Positions 32,200 to 44,200 of a stretch of DNA of 64,000 bases are shown in pieces. Numbering within the stretch: the stretch's first letter is position 1; every line of letters starts with the position of its first letter. This stretch comes from Watersipora subatra. Its lineage: Eukaryota > Bryozoa > Gymnolaemata > Cheilostomatida > Watersiporidae. The notes under the pieces were generated by a model. That model saw nothing but the letters and a program-made list of their open reading frames with translations, searched no databases and was not told where the DNA came from. A program made the translations under genes and the position numbers. The stretch spans positions 806,001 to 870,000 of the forward strand of contig NC_088710.1 of assembly GCF_963576615.1 (NCBI RefSeq). Direction: 5' to 3'.

Positions 32200-33047
32200 C
32201 GGGTAGCACAGCTAGCTTTTACACATCTGTAACATACAAACATCAAACTATTTATAATAACTGCTGTCCACAGTTTTTAATGATCCAAATATAGACTATC
32301 GACAGACTCTACCTGACTCTGTACTAAAGAAGATACTTTAATAGATAGCTATTAACTTCACTATCCCCAGTCATTGCTGTTCAAAGTAAATTATACCATG
32401 AGACACAAAATAATAAATAACAGTAAAGTAAAATAATGGATAATATAGCAAAAAGCTCTCTTTTACATAATGTTGTTCCATAATGTGGCTTGGTAAGTGT
32501 TGGTATCTGGTATAAGGTGTAGAGGATATTCTAGGGAAGTAGGATTGTAGTGGATGGTCAGGCAGATTGGAGGTGGGATCTGAGTGCTTTAGATACCAAA
32601 TATCTAATACCACAGGTTCATCAGCATTAAGAGTATATAGTAATCCTTATCATAATAACTATATACTTGTATACTTCTTTATGAGGAGATTTTCTATAGC
32701 TAGAAATTGGCAAAATAATTCATTTTTAATTCCCGAAAAGCAATACTTATCCGTGTTCAAATGCGTGTTATTAGAAGTGTACATCCTTTGTATATGTGTT
32801 TTTCCGAGACAACACCAGTTGAATCCTTCAGAGATGTGTTTCACAACTGAAGGCAATTGACACGAACGGAAGTTGTTTACCACGTAAAATAAATGAATAT
32901 TTACAGACATGCCAAAAACAAGAAACTCTATGAATCGAGGACAAACTGTTCTTTTCTTTCAGGAAAACTCAGCAACATTTGAGGAGATAATAGACTAAAC
33001 TATTGAACAGGTTATGAAAGTTTTTTAACGTTTTAATTGGAAATGTG

Positions 33048-33204
33048 ATCAACTAGCCTGTCAGAGGAACCATGCGCGGAGAGACACTTTGCTGGTTGGA
33101 GAGCGACACTAGACTTGGGCGTCGAGGGTGGGTTACCCTGATTTGGTGCCCCTTCTTTATTTCTTCCACTCTTTGGAATGTTCATGTAGGACACACCCTC
33201 ATCT
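33048..33204 (-). pseudogene. Dead copy of membrane-gene exon 5 (copy A)
   Basis: Encodes GVSYMNIPKSGRNKEG and KSSVALQPAKCLSAHGSSD, parallel to exon 5 at 39075-39234. The donor GT is changed to GC (GACAGGCTAG) and the 5' end of the exon is lost at the duplication junction near 33205, so it cannot be spliced normally. Confidence 0.85.
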
Positions 33205-34944
33205 TGGGTCTCTAATTCGCTTACGCGGATGGTCAAAAAGCATGTCATACATAAACAAAGCGCTAACCTTTTGGTTTGCAGCTGTCTAAGCTGTCACACT
33301 TCTAAAAATTTAGTAGCTGAGCACTGGTATAGTCCCAGTTATCTGTTGAGTCAAATAGTCACCAAGAAGTACCTACTACCTACTACTGCGCATCTACCCG
33401 TTCACTACCTCTTCATTATCTGTGTTAAACTCGATTTGATCATCTGTTTATTTTTAGCACCAGCCTCTACCTACTGCTTTTCATAATTTATAGACAGAGG
33501 TCAAGGTTGCATCAGAAATGATGTATATGGTGTGTCGCTATAGTGATTGTAAACAAGCTCAGCTTACTGGTTCTTATCTATTAAGATAAAATCACAAACT
33601 TCCTTGCTTGTGCTTTATCACTTTCCTGTTTGTTGAAGACTTTGTTAATTAAACACCCTAGTAACCATATTTAGGTCATCTGCTACCATCATGTGACCAG
33701 CTATGAGGCTAAAAGGCTACACTCCCTAATCTTGTTCCTTTTATCCACACCTTTATCGGTGTTAAGCGCTTAGTATAAGTATCAGCGTTGGGCCTCTAGC
33801 AGTCCAGGTAGGTGGAAAGGTTTGTCTATGAGTAGTTAACAGCTCTGTACTTTTTCTTAGTAAACTTGCTTTTCAATAGACTGACAGAAGCCAGTCGTTT
33901 CACATGATAAACATTGAGACAAGCTGACTGAGGTATGTCTGACCTCTAAGGCTGACCTCTCTTCGTTTCCTTTTTGCTCATTAATGACAGCTTCGCAAAA
34001 GATCTATTATTCGATTATGTTTTACTAAAAAAGCTATATATAGTGTTGCACTTGGCATGATCAAACCATTAGATCAACGATTTCACTTGACTCCTTAATA
34101 AGCCTCTATTTGCGCAATCTTGTGAAATGTTTATGGAATACCTACTCCTTGATTATTTCTGTATAGGATTGTGGTAGCTCTTTATAGAAATAATATTTGA
34201 ATAAAGACACCTAGCTTCACACACACGCGAGCAGTGTCAAGGGAAGACATTTTCTTTCAACATTGGCTCTTGACCTTATAATGACATCTGAGAGTATTAT
34301 TTAAACCTAAACTTAAAATGATTTGGGTTCAACTTTGGAAAAATTATACTTCAATAAAAACATTGTACAGGGTAACAGGACCTGAGGCTTGATTTAGTTT
34401 GGGCATTTCTCTATACGCCTACAGTTCACTCGGAATGTAAAAAGCGTTTATGAAAGTTACCTCTTGAATAGTCCAGTGGTATTGCGGCAGAGTTCTGACA
34501 CCATATTGTCTCAATTCACAAGTCATGTAGGATAATTTATGGTAACTTACAAAGAAGTACAGCTATATCTATGAGCTTAAGTGAACTTCTGTAGTTGTTC
34601 TCCTTGCTGTTAGGAACAGGATGATTCTACTAGAAGAACAATATCTGGTATGATCAGAATCTGAAAATTATGTTTTAACTTTTTGTGTTGTTTCTTGGAA
34701 AGTAAGTAGTAGAAATATAATTTTAGTGTCTAATGTTTTTGTAACAGTATTTCATCTAAAGCTAGAATCCCTTATTATACTGTAGCCTACCATTATGTAC
34801 CTCGCTAACGTTTATTTGATCTGTATTAGCAGGTACTTTCTACGCCCATATAAGTTAGTTTGTACCATCCATTTTAGCTAATATCTGATGTGTTTATATC
34901 TCTTTAGAAACAGGCATCTAGAGGAGTAGAAGGGGTCACCAAAG

Positions 34945-36168
34945 ATGGCTGCAAGCAATATTCTAGAGTTCCAATGGTATCCTGACAGCATGCGTTGTAA
35001 GTGCTGTCAAAATATACACATTCACTAGATGACTTCAATTATGTCAAAATCTTTTTGCTTTTTCTATTCTTTTTTAGACTGTTTCCTGAATTTTTCATGA
35101 GATGAAACAACCAAACAATTAATAATAGCAAAAATTGAAAGCCAGGTTATTCTCCTATTTTGGCCCGACTTACTCTGTTCCTATAATCGTTTCTTCTCAC
35201 CGTCTATCTTATGGTTCTGTCAGGTGATGTTGTCAGGGAAGATCAGGAGAAAGAGTATGTTTTTGATTTTAAACTCGAAAAGTTGAAAAAGAAGGAAGTG
35301 GAAGAGGGCTTTGAAATACAATCAACTGCTCGGTATGAACCATTAGTACACTAGTTAATAGGTTTTTCGTGTTTAGTTCTGATTGTTAGTTCTCACGAGT
35401 TCATACCGAAAACGCCGAGTGTTTTGCTGTGAATTTACTTGTCAATGCGATTTCACGGTCATAGCTACCGATTAATAAGTCAGCATGGAGACTGACATCA
35501 TATTAGTAATCTTCCCTTCTGGATAAGCAACTCCAAAGCAGTGTCTCCCTCTGCTAGATAACAGTAGCTAGAGGCTGTTTCATAGAGTAAGGTTCAACTA
35601 ATGGCTCGACATTCTTGTGAATGAATGGAAGTAACCCGCTGCTTAGTGCCGTTTGCTCTCATGAATGCAGTAGTCTTTATTACTACCCTGGGAGTTTGTG
35701 CAGAGGTCAATCATTGCCACAATCATTGCTGATGAGAGTTTCCTTAATGGTTTATCAAGGTCCTTCACTTTCCTGGTGAATGCCGGAGACAAGCCAATGC
35801 TTAAATGCAAAGTCAGCAACTTGCCAGAAGATATCGAGACTAAAAAACTTCCAGAGACCAAGGTGAGATCTTGGTGTCGCATTGTTTCTTGTCAACGTAT
35901 CTCCCTTACTCATAGCTAACTCGTCGGTCTATTGTCAAATTTTTTCATCCGATATGCCTTGTCAACATTCATATATAACCAGGATGGCCTTTGTAGCAGG
36001 TCACATTTGTGTAGGACACTCTTGCATATTCTATGTACATCTGTTCTACAGATAGATGATGGCCGCATACAGGTGTTTTTAAAAAAGACAACCAAGAACA
36101 ATTGGAACAATTTGATCAGCCGTGTTGAGCCCTCCTGGAAGTTCCCTCCACTTTCCGAAATACAGTAG
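34945..36168 (+). CDS. Small gene with CS/p23-like C-terminal part, copy B
   Basis: Counterpart of 24714-25916. An ATG at 35211 opens MVLSGDVVREDQEKEYVFDF to a donor after 35332. The CS-like exon ends at 35862 (LPETK, then GTGAGA). The terminal exon 36052-36168 encodes IDDGRIQVFLKKTTKNNW and ends SEIQ-stop. Compared with copy A, a few codons near 35698-35715 differ (the VCAKVTNIA block is altered) and an upstream frame has a stop. It converges with the membrane-protein gene, whose stop is 2.1 kb away. I cannot say which copy is expressed. Confidence 0.5.
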
Positions 36169-36609
36169 TCAACCGCCAGCTTCTATGGATCATTTTACAC
36201 AATCATTACAGAACTCTATTGTCTAATCCTTCATTTAGACTACCTGGTGTTGGGAGTTGTCTAATCCTTCTATTAAGACTACCTGGTGTTGGGTGTAATT
36301 ATTTCAACTCTTGTATTTATTTATTGGTGCTTTTTGGGTTTACAAACAATATTCTCGAGGTTGCGGAGCTTTGGGCTTACGCAATGTTTTTGATATTTGT
36401 TTTTAATTAAGCCTTGTATGTCAACATATGAACAAAATCTTTTTATAATTCTGTAAACTAGGTTTTTGTATAAGCTCTTTTACTCATGCTGCCGATAGAC
36501 AGTTTGTCACCCCCTGGTTAATCTGAGGGTGGGTGCTGCTTTATCTCTAATTGCAATCATGCTTTTTAATCTCTGAACACATCAGCTATAATAGTAAATA
36601 TATTACATG

Positions 36610-36920
36610 ATTACAACAGGAGATGTGAAGATGACTCCGTGTTACACCAAGTCGTGCTAAAGACTAGACACAATCAATTTAGTCAAAGAGAGTTTTCCTC
36701 TTTAAAGGTATGGAAAAGTTGAATATAACAAGGAATACAATGTGCATAAATGGGACTTTATCATCTGAACTACCGGCTAAGTCTAGGCAGATTATGTATG
36801 AGGTAGCCTTGCTAAACATGGATGGCTGTATTAAAAATGACACTACAATAGCTATGACACCCGACTACATCGCTCCATATGAAATTATCCTCTCACGACC
36901 TGCTACACCTAATGTATAGA
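36610..36920 (+). other. Conserved block downstream of CS-like gene, copy B
   Basis: Open from 36708 to a TAG at 36919, including MYEVALLNMDGCIKNDTT and TPDYIAPYEIILSRPATPNV. It is preceded by CTTTAAAG/GTATGG, which could be an acceptor. No family was recognised. Confidence 0.35.
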
Positions 36921-38280
36921 TGAAGTATAATATTCACATAGAATTATCAACACCAACTTCTCCATATAACTGCATAGCTCTAATTATTATTTAGCTGTCC
37001 AACTTGGAGTCTCCGTGCAGGTCTATAATTCAATATAATAATGCTGTGACACGTGCTCAATACGATGAATAATCTATTTATAGACTGTTATTCTCTTCAC
37101 ATTACTTAACTGAAAACCGCACATTTATTGTCCAATAAAGTTACCAGCTCTGTGTTCTCCATGTGGTTCCTCCACAAGCTTACTCGTTTTCTCAAACATG
37201 CAAGTAATTAATCTGCTAGCAGGGTTATAATCAATAGCAACACCTACTCTTGTCTACTCATCCTGTTTTAGTTGAGACTGCTGAAGACTGTTCTATATAA
37301 AATGACTAGTCATTTTAACAGGTGAAGGGAGAGTCTACAGCAAATATTATTCTGTCTAATCTATGAAAGATTGCCAGCACACCACAAACTGTCTCACTCT
37401 CATGACTGCTGTACCGTGTTTACAACCATGTTTTATTGTAATAGTGCGTCAGTGGTACCAAAAACATACAGAACAAAGTCCACTAAAAATCGTCTACTCT
37501 TACATTTAACACTGGCTTTAAATTATTATCTTCTATGTTATAGATGTGTAACTTTACATGGTAACTCTATGAGACACTCTTGTAAATGAAATAGACTCAC
37601 TCTTCTACTAAGGTGGTCATCTGGTCATCAACTCAGGTATTCAGGTCATCTTGTACTCTACCTTACCCTGAATAAGCCTTGCCTCTCCAAGCCCTGAATA
37701 TCCCTTGTTTCAACATTTACTATCAAAACTACATTTAGCAGAAAACATGGTCATTACACATTTTATTATATTATTATGATATCTTAAATAATTGGAATGT
37801 AAAATACATTGGAATGTACATTTTTTGTGTCAAGAAAACATACGTATGAGTGGAATAAGATAAATGCTAAAAAGCAAAACAATTAAATACAATAGATGCA
37901 TAGCAATGAAAAGACTAGAAAACATTTACTACATATCTAGGTTCATGGAATGTAAAGAAGAGTAATATGGGCATGAAAAGTAAGCAGAAAACTCCAACAT
38001 AGGAATGTAACTACAACTATCCCATTTACTATAAGCGCTTATTTTTACAGAGATATTCAAAAGAATGAAAGTGTTTACTCATGGTATGGATTTGGCAGCA
38101 TTCCAACATCATATGGAGCCCGAGTTTCCATTTTCAGCATTGCCAGTTTTTGATGAAGTAAATCTATGGTATTAACAAGGTATATATCATAGAACAAGCC
38201 TCCAACAACCAGCAGGGGCACACAACTACATGAATGTTCACCGATACCAAAAGTGATATCAACTTGATGCCAGAACATAA

Positions 38281-41200
38281 CTAGAATGCACCAGCGTATC
38301 TGCTATGTTTTACATCGCCCCGAGAACTGCGTGGTTCAACCACAGAAGGCTGAGGTATATTACTGCTAGCGTTAGACATGGTGTCACCAGCTGGGCCTGA
38401 CCTAGCGACAGACCTGTTCCTACCAGCCAGGCTAGACTCCGTATCGCTGTGGTTATGCCGCGGCTGCATGAATGGGGAGTAGCTGGAGTACCGAGTCGAA
38501 GGAGGGTAAGCTGTGGACGCCATCGACTCCCCCGCCACGCTCCTAGGTCCAGGAGCTGAACTCCCAGAATAATCTATTTTGTATCCTGGTTCTTCAGCAG
38601 ACTTCTGTGTAAGATAACAAACGTAACTTTTCAATTTCATGATAAGCAACAGCTATCTGTAAGTGTCAATATATCTCTCAGTGTCTGTCTGTTCAGTTCA
38701 CAGAAATGAGTTTAGTGGGCAGCTAAAAAGGCTAGGAGAGTGGAGTTATGAACAAGCGCTTTCTATAATTTAGGCAGCATGATAAATGGATAAAATCGAC
38801 TGGTTGTCATAGAAACTACTTATAATATCAGTGTTTCCATGCTTCAAATAGTTCAGAGTTGCCTTGCTAATTACAAGTGGAGATAACAACAGTAGTAGGT
38901 ATCATTACCTACAAACAACAAACTATTTATAACAACTGTACTTGTCCGCTATCAACAGACTCTACTCGACACGTTACCTGACAATACTGAATTATCATAT
39001 ACCCGCAATATTGGACTAAATACTTAAACAGGTTAAGAAGGTTTTCCGACAGTCCAGCTGGAAATTTAACGAACCTGCTTGTCAGAGGAACCATGCATAG
39101 AAAGACGCTTTGCTGGTTGAGGGGCAACACTAGACTTGGGCCTCGGGGTTGGGTTACCCTGATTTGGTGTTCCTTCTTTATCTCGTCCACTCTTTGGAAT
39201 ATTCATATAAGACAAACCCTCTCCTTGATCAACGCTGCAAAAAGAATGTGACTTCTCCGTGGTTCCATACAGCGGTAGAAAAAAAGGAGTGACAAGAGAA
39301 AAATAGTCTTTCCAGATAAATTTCTGCAAACAGTTACATAACCTGACACAAGTCACTATCAGGGTGGTAATTACCTGCTAGGAGGGTTCTGACGAGGGGC
39401 AGCGACAGGGGGAGCCTTTTTGTGAGTTATTTCAGAACTGGAGTCAGGTTGATCTCTATCTAACTCATTATTTGACAGCCTCTCCAGCTCTGTGTCATCT
39501 CCTAGATTGGCAAACTCATCCTAAGAAAGGTACCTCCACAATAGAGCTACTTCCAGAATACATACAATAGAGCTACCTCCAGAATACATACAATAGAGCT
39601 ACCTTCGGAATACATACAATAGAGCTACCCCCAAAATACATACAATAGAGCTACCTCCAGAATACATACAATAGAGCTACCTCCAGAATACATACCGCAA
39701 ACACCATCTACAAAAAAGAAAAGTACAAGTCAGAGCGAAGTTACAAAATAAGGAAATAGCGATAACAGAGAACTCTGGGAGATCTAAGACCATTTTGTTT
39801 TCCCGACGATCAAATAATCTACTGCTGCACAGTATTTTACGTTTATCTTGCAGTTTGCTAATATACAGTCAAACATGGATAACCCGTCCACGGATAGCTC
39901 GAACACATGGTTAATTCAAACGGTTTCTTTGGTCCGTTCCCACGTAATGATAAATTGCTATAGATAACTCGAACTCAACACTGTTAATTCGAACTGTTTT
40001 TTTGCCCAACAACCTACCGAAATGGTTGTTATCGCTTTAGAAAATCACTTTATTCAAAGCCATAGAGGTAAACCTCATCTTTTCGTAATTCATAAGCGTT
40101 GTTATTACCACCATCGGCAAAATAATTTTGTCAACGACTTTTCTAAAGGTTTGGTCAAATTTGATTTATACTGCTATACGATTAATAGCACGGGCTTGCC
40201 GGGTCACGCGCGCAAGGATTTTCGCCACGCACATACAAAACAAAAACAGCATGTTGTTGTGTATGTGCGTGGCGAAAATCCTTGAGTGCGTGACCCGGCT
40301 AGCCCGTGACGAATAGTTTTCCGACGTTGATTCCGTGTTGAATCAACGTCGGAATGTTGAATGTTTAAAACGTCTTAAAAAATGTTTTTATTAAACGTAT
40401 ACGTTGTCTTAGCTAAAAAAACTATTCATCGTTTGACCTAAACATAGAATACGTGTGTACATTCAATAAGTATCCATTCAAAAAGCGTGAGTGATATACA
40501 ATGTACCGTTAAACCTCGTAAAACTTTTAATTGAACTGCCTCGGAGTGTTGCTCTTAACGAATCCCAGGTAAAGTAAGGGATTTTTCTTTGGTAACTTTT
40601 TCTTGAAGTTGCATAAACTTCAAGAAAAATCGGCAAAATTGATCGTGGGTAAAACGCTCAAAAGAAAAAGATGTCTTTTCTTTTGAGCATTTCAACAACG
40701 ATCAAGTTTTGCCAATGTCAATCTAAAAAAACGTCCTGGCAATAACATCACCTCAAACAACAAACCAATCTCAAGTGATAGAAAAATCTCTATACTTTTT
40801 GATAAAAACGTTTTAAACTTTACATTAGAAGCATTTAATTTGAAACAAGCCATTTGTGCTTTTGATTTATATTATAGTTTGCATATGTACATGTATCTAC
40901 TAATAAATAAGTAAATACATGGACTTGTGACAGTGCTCTGATAACTTGAACGCTCTGATAATTCGAACACTTTTGCTCGGTCCCGTGAAGTTCGAGTTAT
41001 CCATGTTTGACTGTATTTACAAACTTCTAAAACATTAATTGTCAGTAACGATGCCAACAACCTGGTTGAAAAACATATTTTACCTTTGCAAGTAATTTAC
41101 AAATACTGGTGTAACACAAGTGTACATTTATAGTCTTCTAAATTATCCTCCAAAAACATCTTAAACAATCTACCAACTCTTAGAATATAATTGAAGTCCA

Positions 41201-44200
41201 ACCAAATATGATGTTCAGGAAAAGCAGCAACAGTATTCAAATGGCTTCCAATAATGGTAACTCGCTGTATCACTTTATTAACTGATATAATTGCAAAGCA
41301 ATTAACTAAAAACATCCTTAGGCATTATTCTACAAACATATTATATTAAGAATATATTATATTACAAATATATTATATTACAAATGTAATATATTACAAA
41401 TGTAATATATTACAAATATAATATATTACAAATATATTATATTACAAATTTATATATTATATTACAACCGCTTTTTTGACACAACGAAAAAAAATTCAAC
41501 CAAGACTGAATGATCGACATACAGATCTACGAATCAATTTTCCTCACAGAATATTATCTAACCTAAAAACCCTTTGTTAAGTAAGGAAAAGAGTCTCAAT
41601 TTTCATGACACTCGTTTGCCGAGGTTCTCGGGTGTTTTCACAAAGTTTATTATTGTTGTAAATTTAACCTCGATGGAGTTGAGGGAAAAATTTTTAAAAG
41701 CTATTTCAGTAAACAGAGGACAAATACATCATCAATCTAAAGGAAGGTCATTAACTAAGAGTTTCTAAATTTTGATTCAACTAAGGCTAGGAGTCAGTGT
41801 GTAACTGGAGTAGCAACCATTATTCAGTTGTGCTATAAGCAACTTACAGCCGTGTGAAAGACAAATATTAATTTCACTAAATTTGTTCATTAAAATTTTA
41901 TTAATTGTGATGTGGGGTGTTAACTGGCAGACTTTGACGAAGGTACACTCTTAAGGTCTGGCTACACACATCGAGAAAATGCTTCGCCGATGCATAGTGT
42001 AGATATTTGTTGCCACTGCGCATACTGACGCTACCGAACGATGCACCGTGGCAACAAATAGATTGACCAATGATAATTAACCTAAGTCGTGTCAAGGCCA
42101 TGACATACTTGCCAGATTTTTCAGTACCATGATTGACGTCTCGACAGTGTTATTATCTGATCATCAAAATGTATGATTATGATGACATTGTGCTGTGCAT
42201 TGGTATTTTTTCGTACAACGAAAGAAATGTTCGAGTGTAACAGGAGAAACAGCCAAGTAAACTAGATTTTGGGTTCACAGCAACTAAAGCCAAGACAAAA
42301 GTGTGTTCCAACAGATTTAATCAACTAATTAGTACCTAATTTACACTAGTAGCTCTCATGTATCTCGTAAGAGTCATAATATCTCTGTTCATATATAACT
42401 GTGTGTGAAGCCATGTCGACATCATCATTGAAAAGACCTTAGATAAAAACATATTGTAGGAAATTATTAACATTGAATTGAGAATAAACTATTAAACCAA
42501 TGATACGCCGGTTGCATCATAACTAACACAAACCGATGTAGATTTTCGACACGACGCATCGACGATGTGTTGCCAGCACTATTGGCTATGCAAAAGACAC
42601 ATCTCACCGGTGCGTAAAGACAAGCCGTCAGCCTAATGTTTATGCAATGACAGATGATGTCAAGATGAAGAGCGATACGATATGAGTATAAACGTACACT
42701 AATCAGTTTTTAATACTCGTATTTACCTTGGCATCGCCGGAAGAGAGACGGAACATCTTTTTAATAACAGTTGTGAAGACGATGAGAGACAGAACGAAGG
42801 AGATGAGGAGGCTGACACCTCCAGCAATAGTTATGGCAAGGCCTGCACCATATTTGTGTGTATCCTTCTTCGTCCCAAAGAACTTACTTGTTCGCTCTTC
42901 GTAGTTCTTTATGAAAATGAAGGGGCCCGATATCAGAAGAGCACCTGTAAGTGACAGTTGTATATAATAAGAGCACCTGTAAGTGACAGTTGTATATAAT
43001 AAGAGCACCTGTAAATGACAGTTGTATATCAGAAGAGCACCTGTAAGTGACAGTTGTATATCATAAGAGCACCTGTAAGTGACAGTTGTATATCATAAGA
43101 GCACCTGTAAGTGACAGTTGTATATCAGAAGAGCACCTGTAAGTGACAGTTGTATATATCAGAAGAGCATCTGTAAGTGACAGTTGTATATAATAAGAGC
43201 ACCTGTAAGTGACAGTTGTATATCAGAAAAGCACCTGTAAGTGACAGTTGTATATCAGAAGAGCACCTGTAAGTGACAGTTGTATATAATAAGAGCACCT
43301 GTAAATGACAGTTGTATATCAGAAGAGCACCTGTAAGTGACAGTCGTATATAATAAGAGCACCTGTAAGTGACAGTTGTATATCAGAAGAGCACCTGTAA
43401 GTGACAGTCGTATATCAGAAGAGCACCTGTAAGTGACAATTGTATATTATAAGAGCACCTGTAAGTGACAGTTGTATATCATAAGAGCACATGTAAGTGA
43501 CAGTTGTATATCATAAGAGCACCTGTAAATGACAGTTGTATATAATGAGAGCACCTGCAAGTGACAGTTGTATATCAGAAGAGCACCTGTAAGTGACAGT
43601 TGTATATAATAAGAGCACCTGTAAGTGACAGTCGTATATCAGAAGAGCACCTGTAAATGACAGTTGGATATAATTAGAGCACCTGTAAGTGACAGTTGTA
43701 TAACAGAATTTAGAAATAAGTTATCTCTTCACTTTGACAGCTTGAAGATGTCAAACAAGAACTTTATTAACTTACAGTAAGAACTTCTTCATGCTTGACT
43801 TCATGACAACCCATCAAACTGATGACTACGCCCTTTTATTACTGACTACATAGTACATACTTCATATATGCATCTATAGTGATTAATTGAACAATTTCTA
43901 TTTACTATAAACCCTCTATTTAAATGCCATGGCGCTGTATTTTTCAACCCTTCCCTATAGTTGCGTTTTACTAGAGGTGGGGTTCGAATAAAAAGTGGGG
44001 CTTAATTTTTCAACCAACTCGCCAGAATTTTGGGAAGATAAATTTAACCCTTTTACGGGCTAAGCGAGCCTATATTTTACACTCTCCTTCGAGCTGATCA
44101 ACATTAATGCCGTCAGCCTCAGTATTTTCGCTAAACTGTTTTTATATACCTCGTGTTATCAAACTGAGTTAGGCAAGGAACTACTTTGATTATAAAATAT

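Larger units (their letters stand above)
29170..32215. mobile_element. Helitron-like insertion carrying dynein exons
   Basis: Comparison with copy B puts an extra block of about 3 kb here. Its right end is a hairpin (ACCCAGGCAGCGCCGGGT, 32187-32204) followed after 7 bases by CTAG, as at Helitron 3' ends. A 226-bp copy of that terminal region (31974-32199) recurs internally at 29613-29838 but is cut within the hairpin. Between the two copies lies about 2.1 kb of foreign gene DNA. No replicase-helicase gene is present, so the element would be non-autonomous. A following T, expected for classic Helitrons, is missing, so the class is tentative. A TA run marks the left edge (about 29162). Confidence 0.6.
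24060..33204. repeat. Tandem duplication, copy A
   Basis: From about 24076 (CGCTTACGCAGATGGTCAAAAAG) this segment parallels 33211 onward. Shared landmarks are the CS-like gene (24714-25916 versus 34945-36168), its downstream conserved block (26330-26625 versus 36610-36920), the membrane-gene last exon (28569-28892 versus 38281-38604) and exon 5 (33048-33204 versus 39075-39234). Copy A contains a LINE and a Helitron-like insertion that copy B lacks, which accounts for its greater length (9.1 versus 6.0 kb). Confidence 0.88.
33205..39240. repeat. Tandem duplication, copy B
   Basis: Starts CGCTTACGCGGATGGTCAAAAAG at 33211, matching the start of copy A. It joins copy A in the middle of exon 5 of the membrane-protein gene and continues into the complete exon 5. 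Region 33230-34900 holds only non-coding DNA similar in places to 24080-24710. Region 36990-37778 is absent from copy A. Confidence 0.88.

Noticed and set aside
40022..40316. Open frames across the hairpin in the pogo-like element
   Set aside because: The frames cover hairpin arms and have no protein motif.
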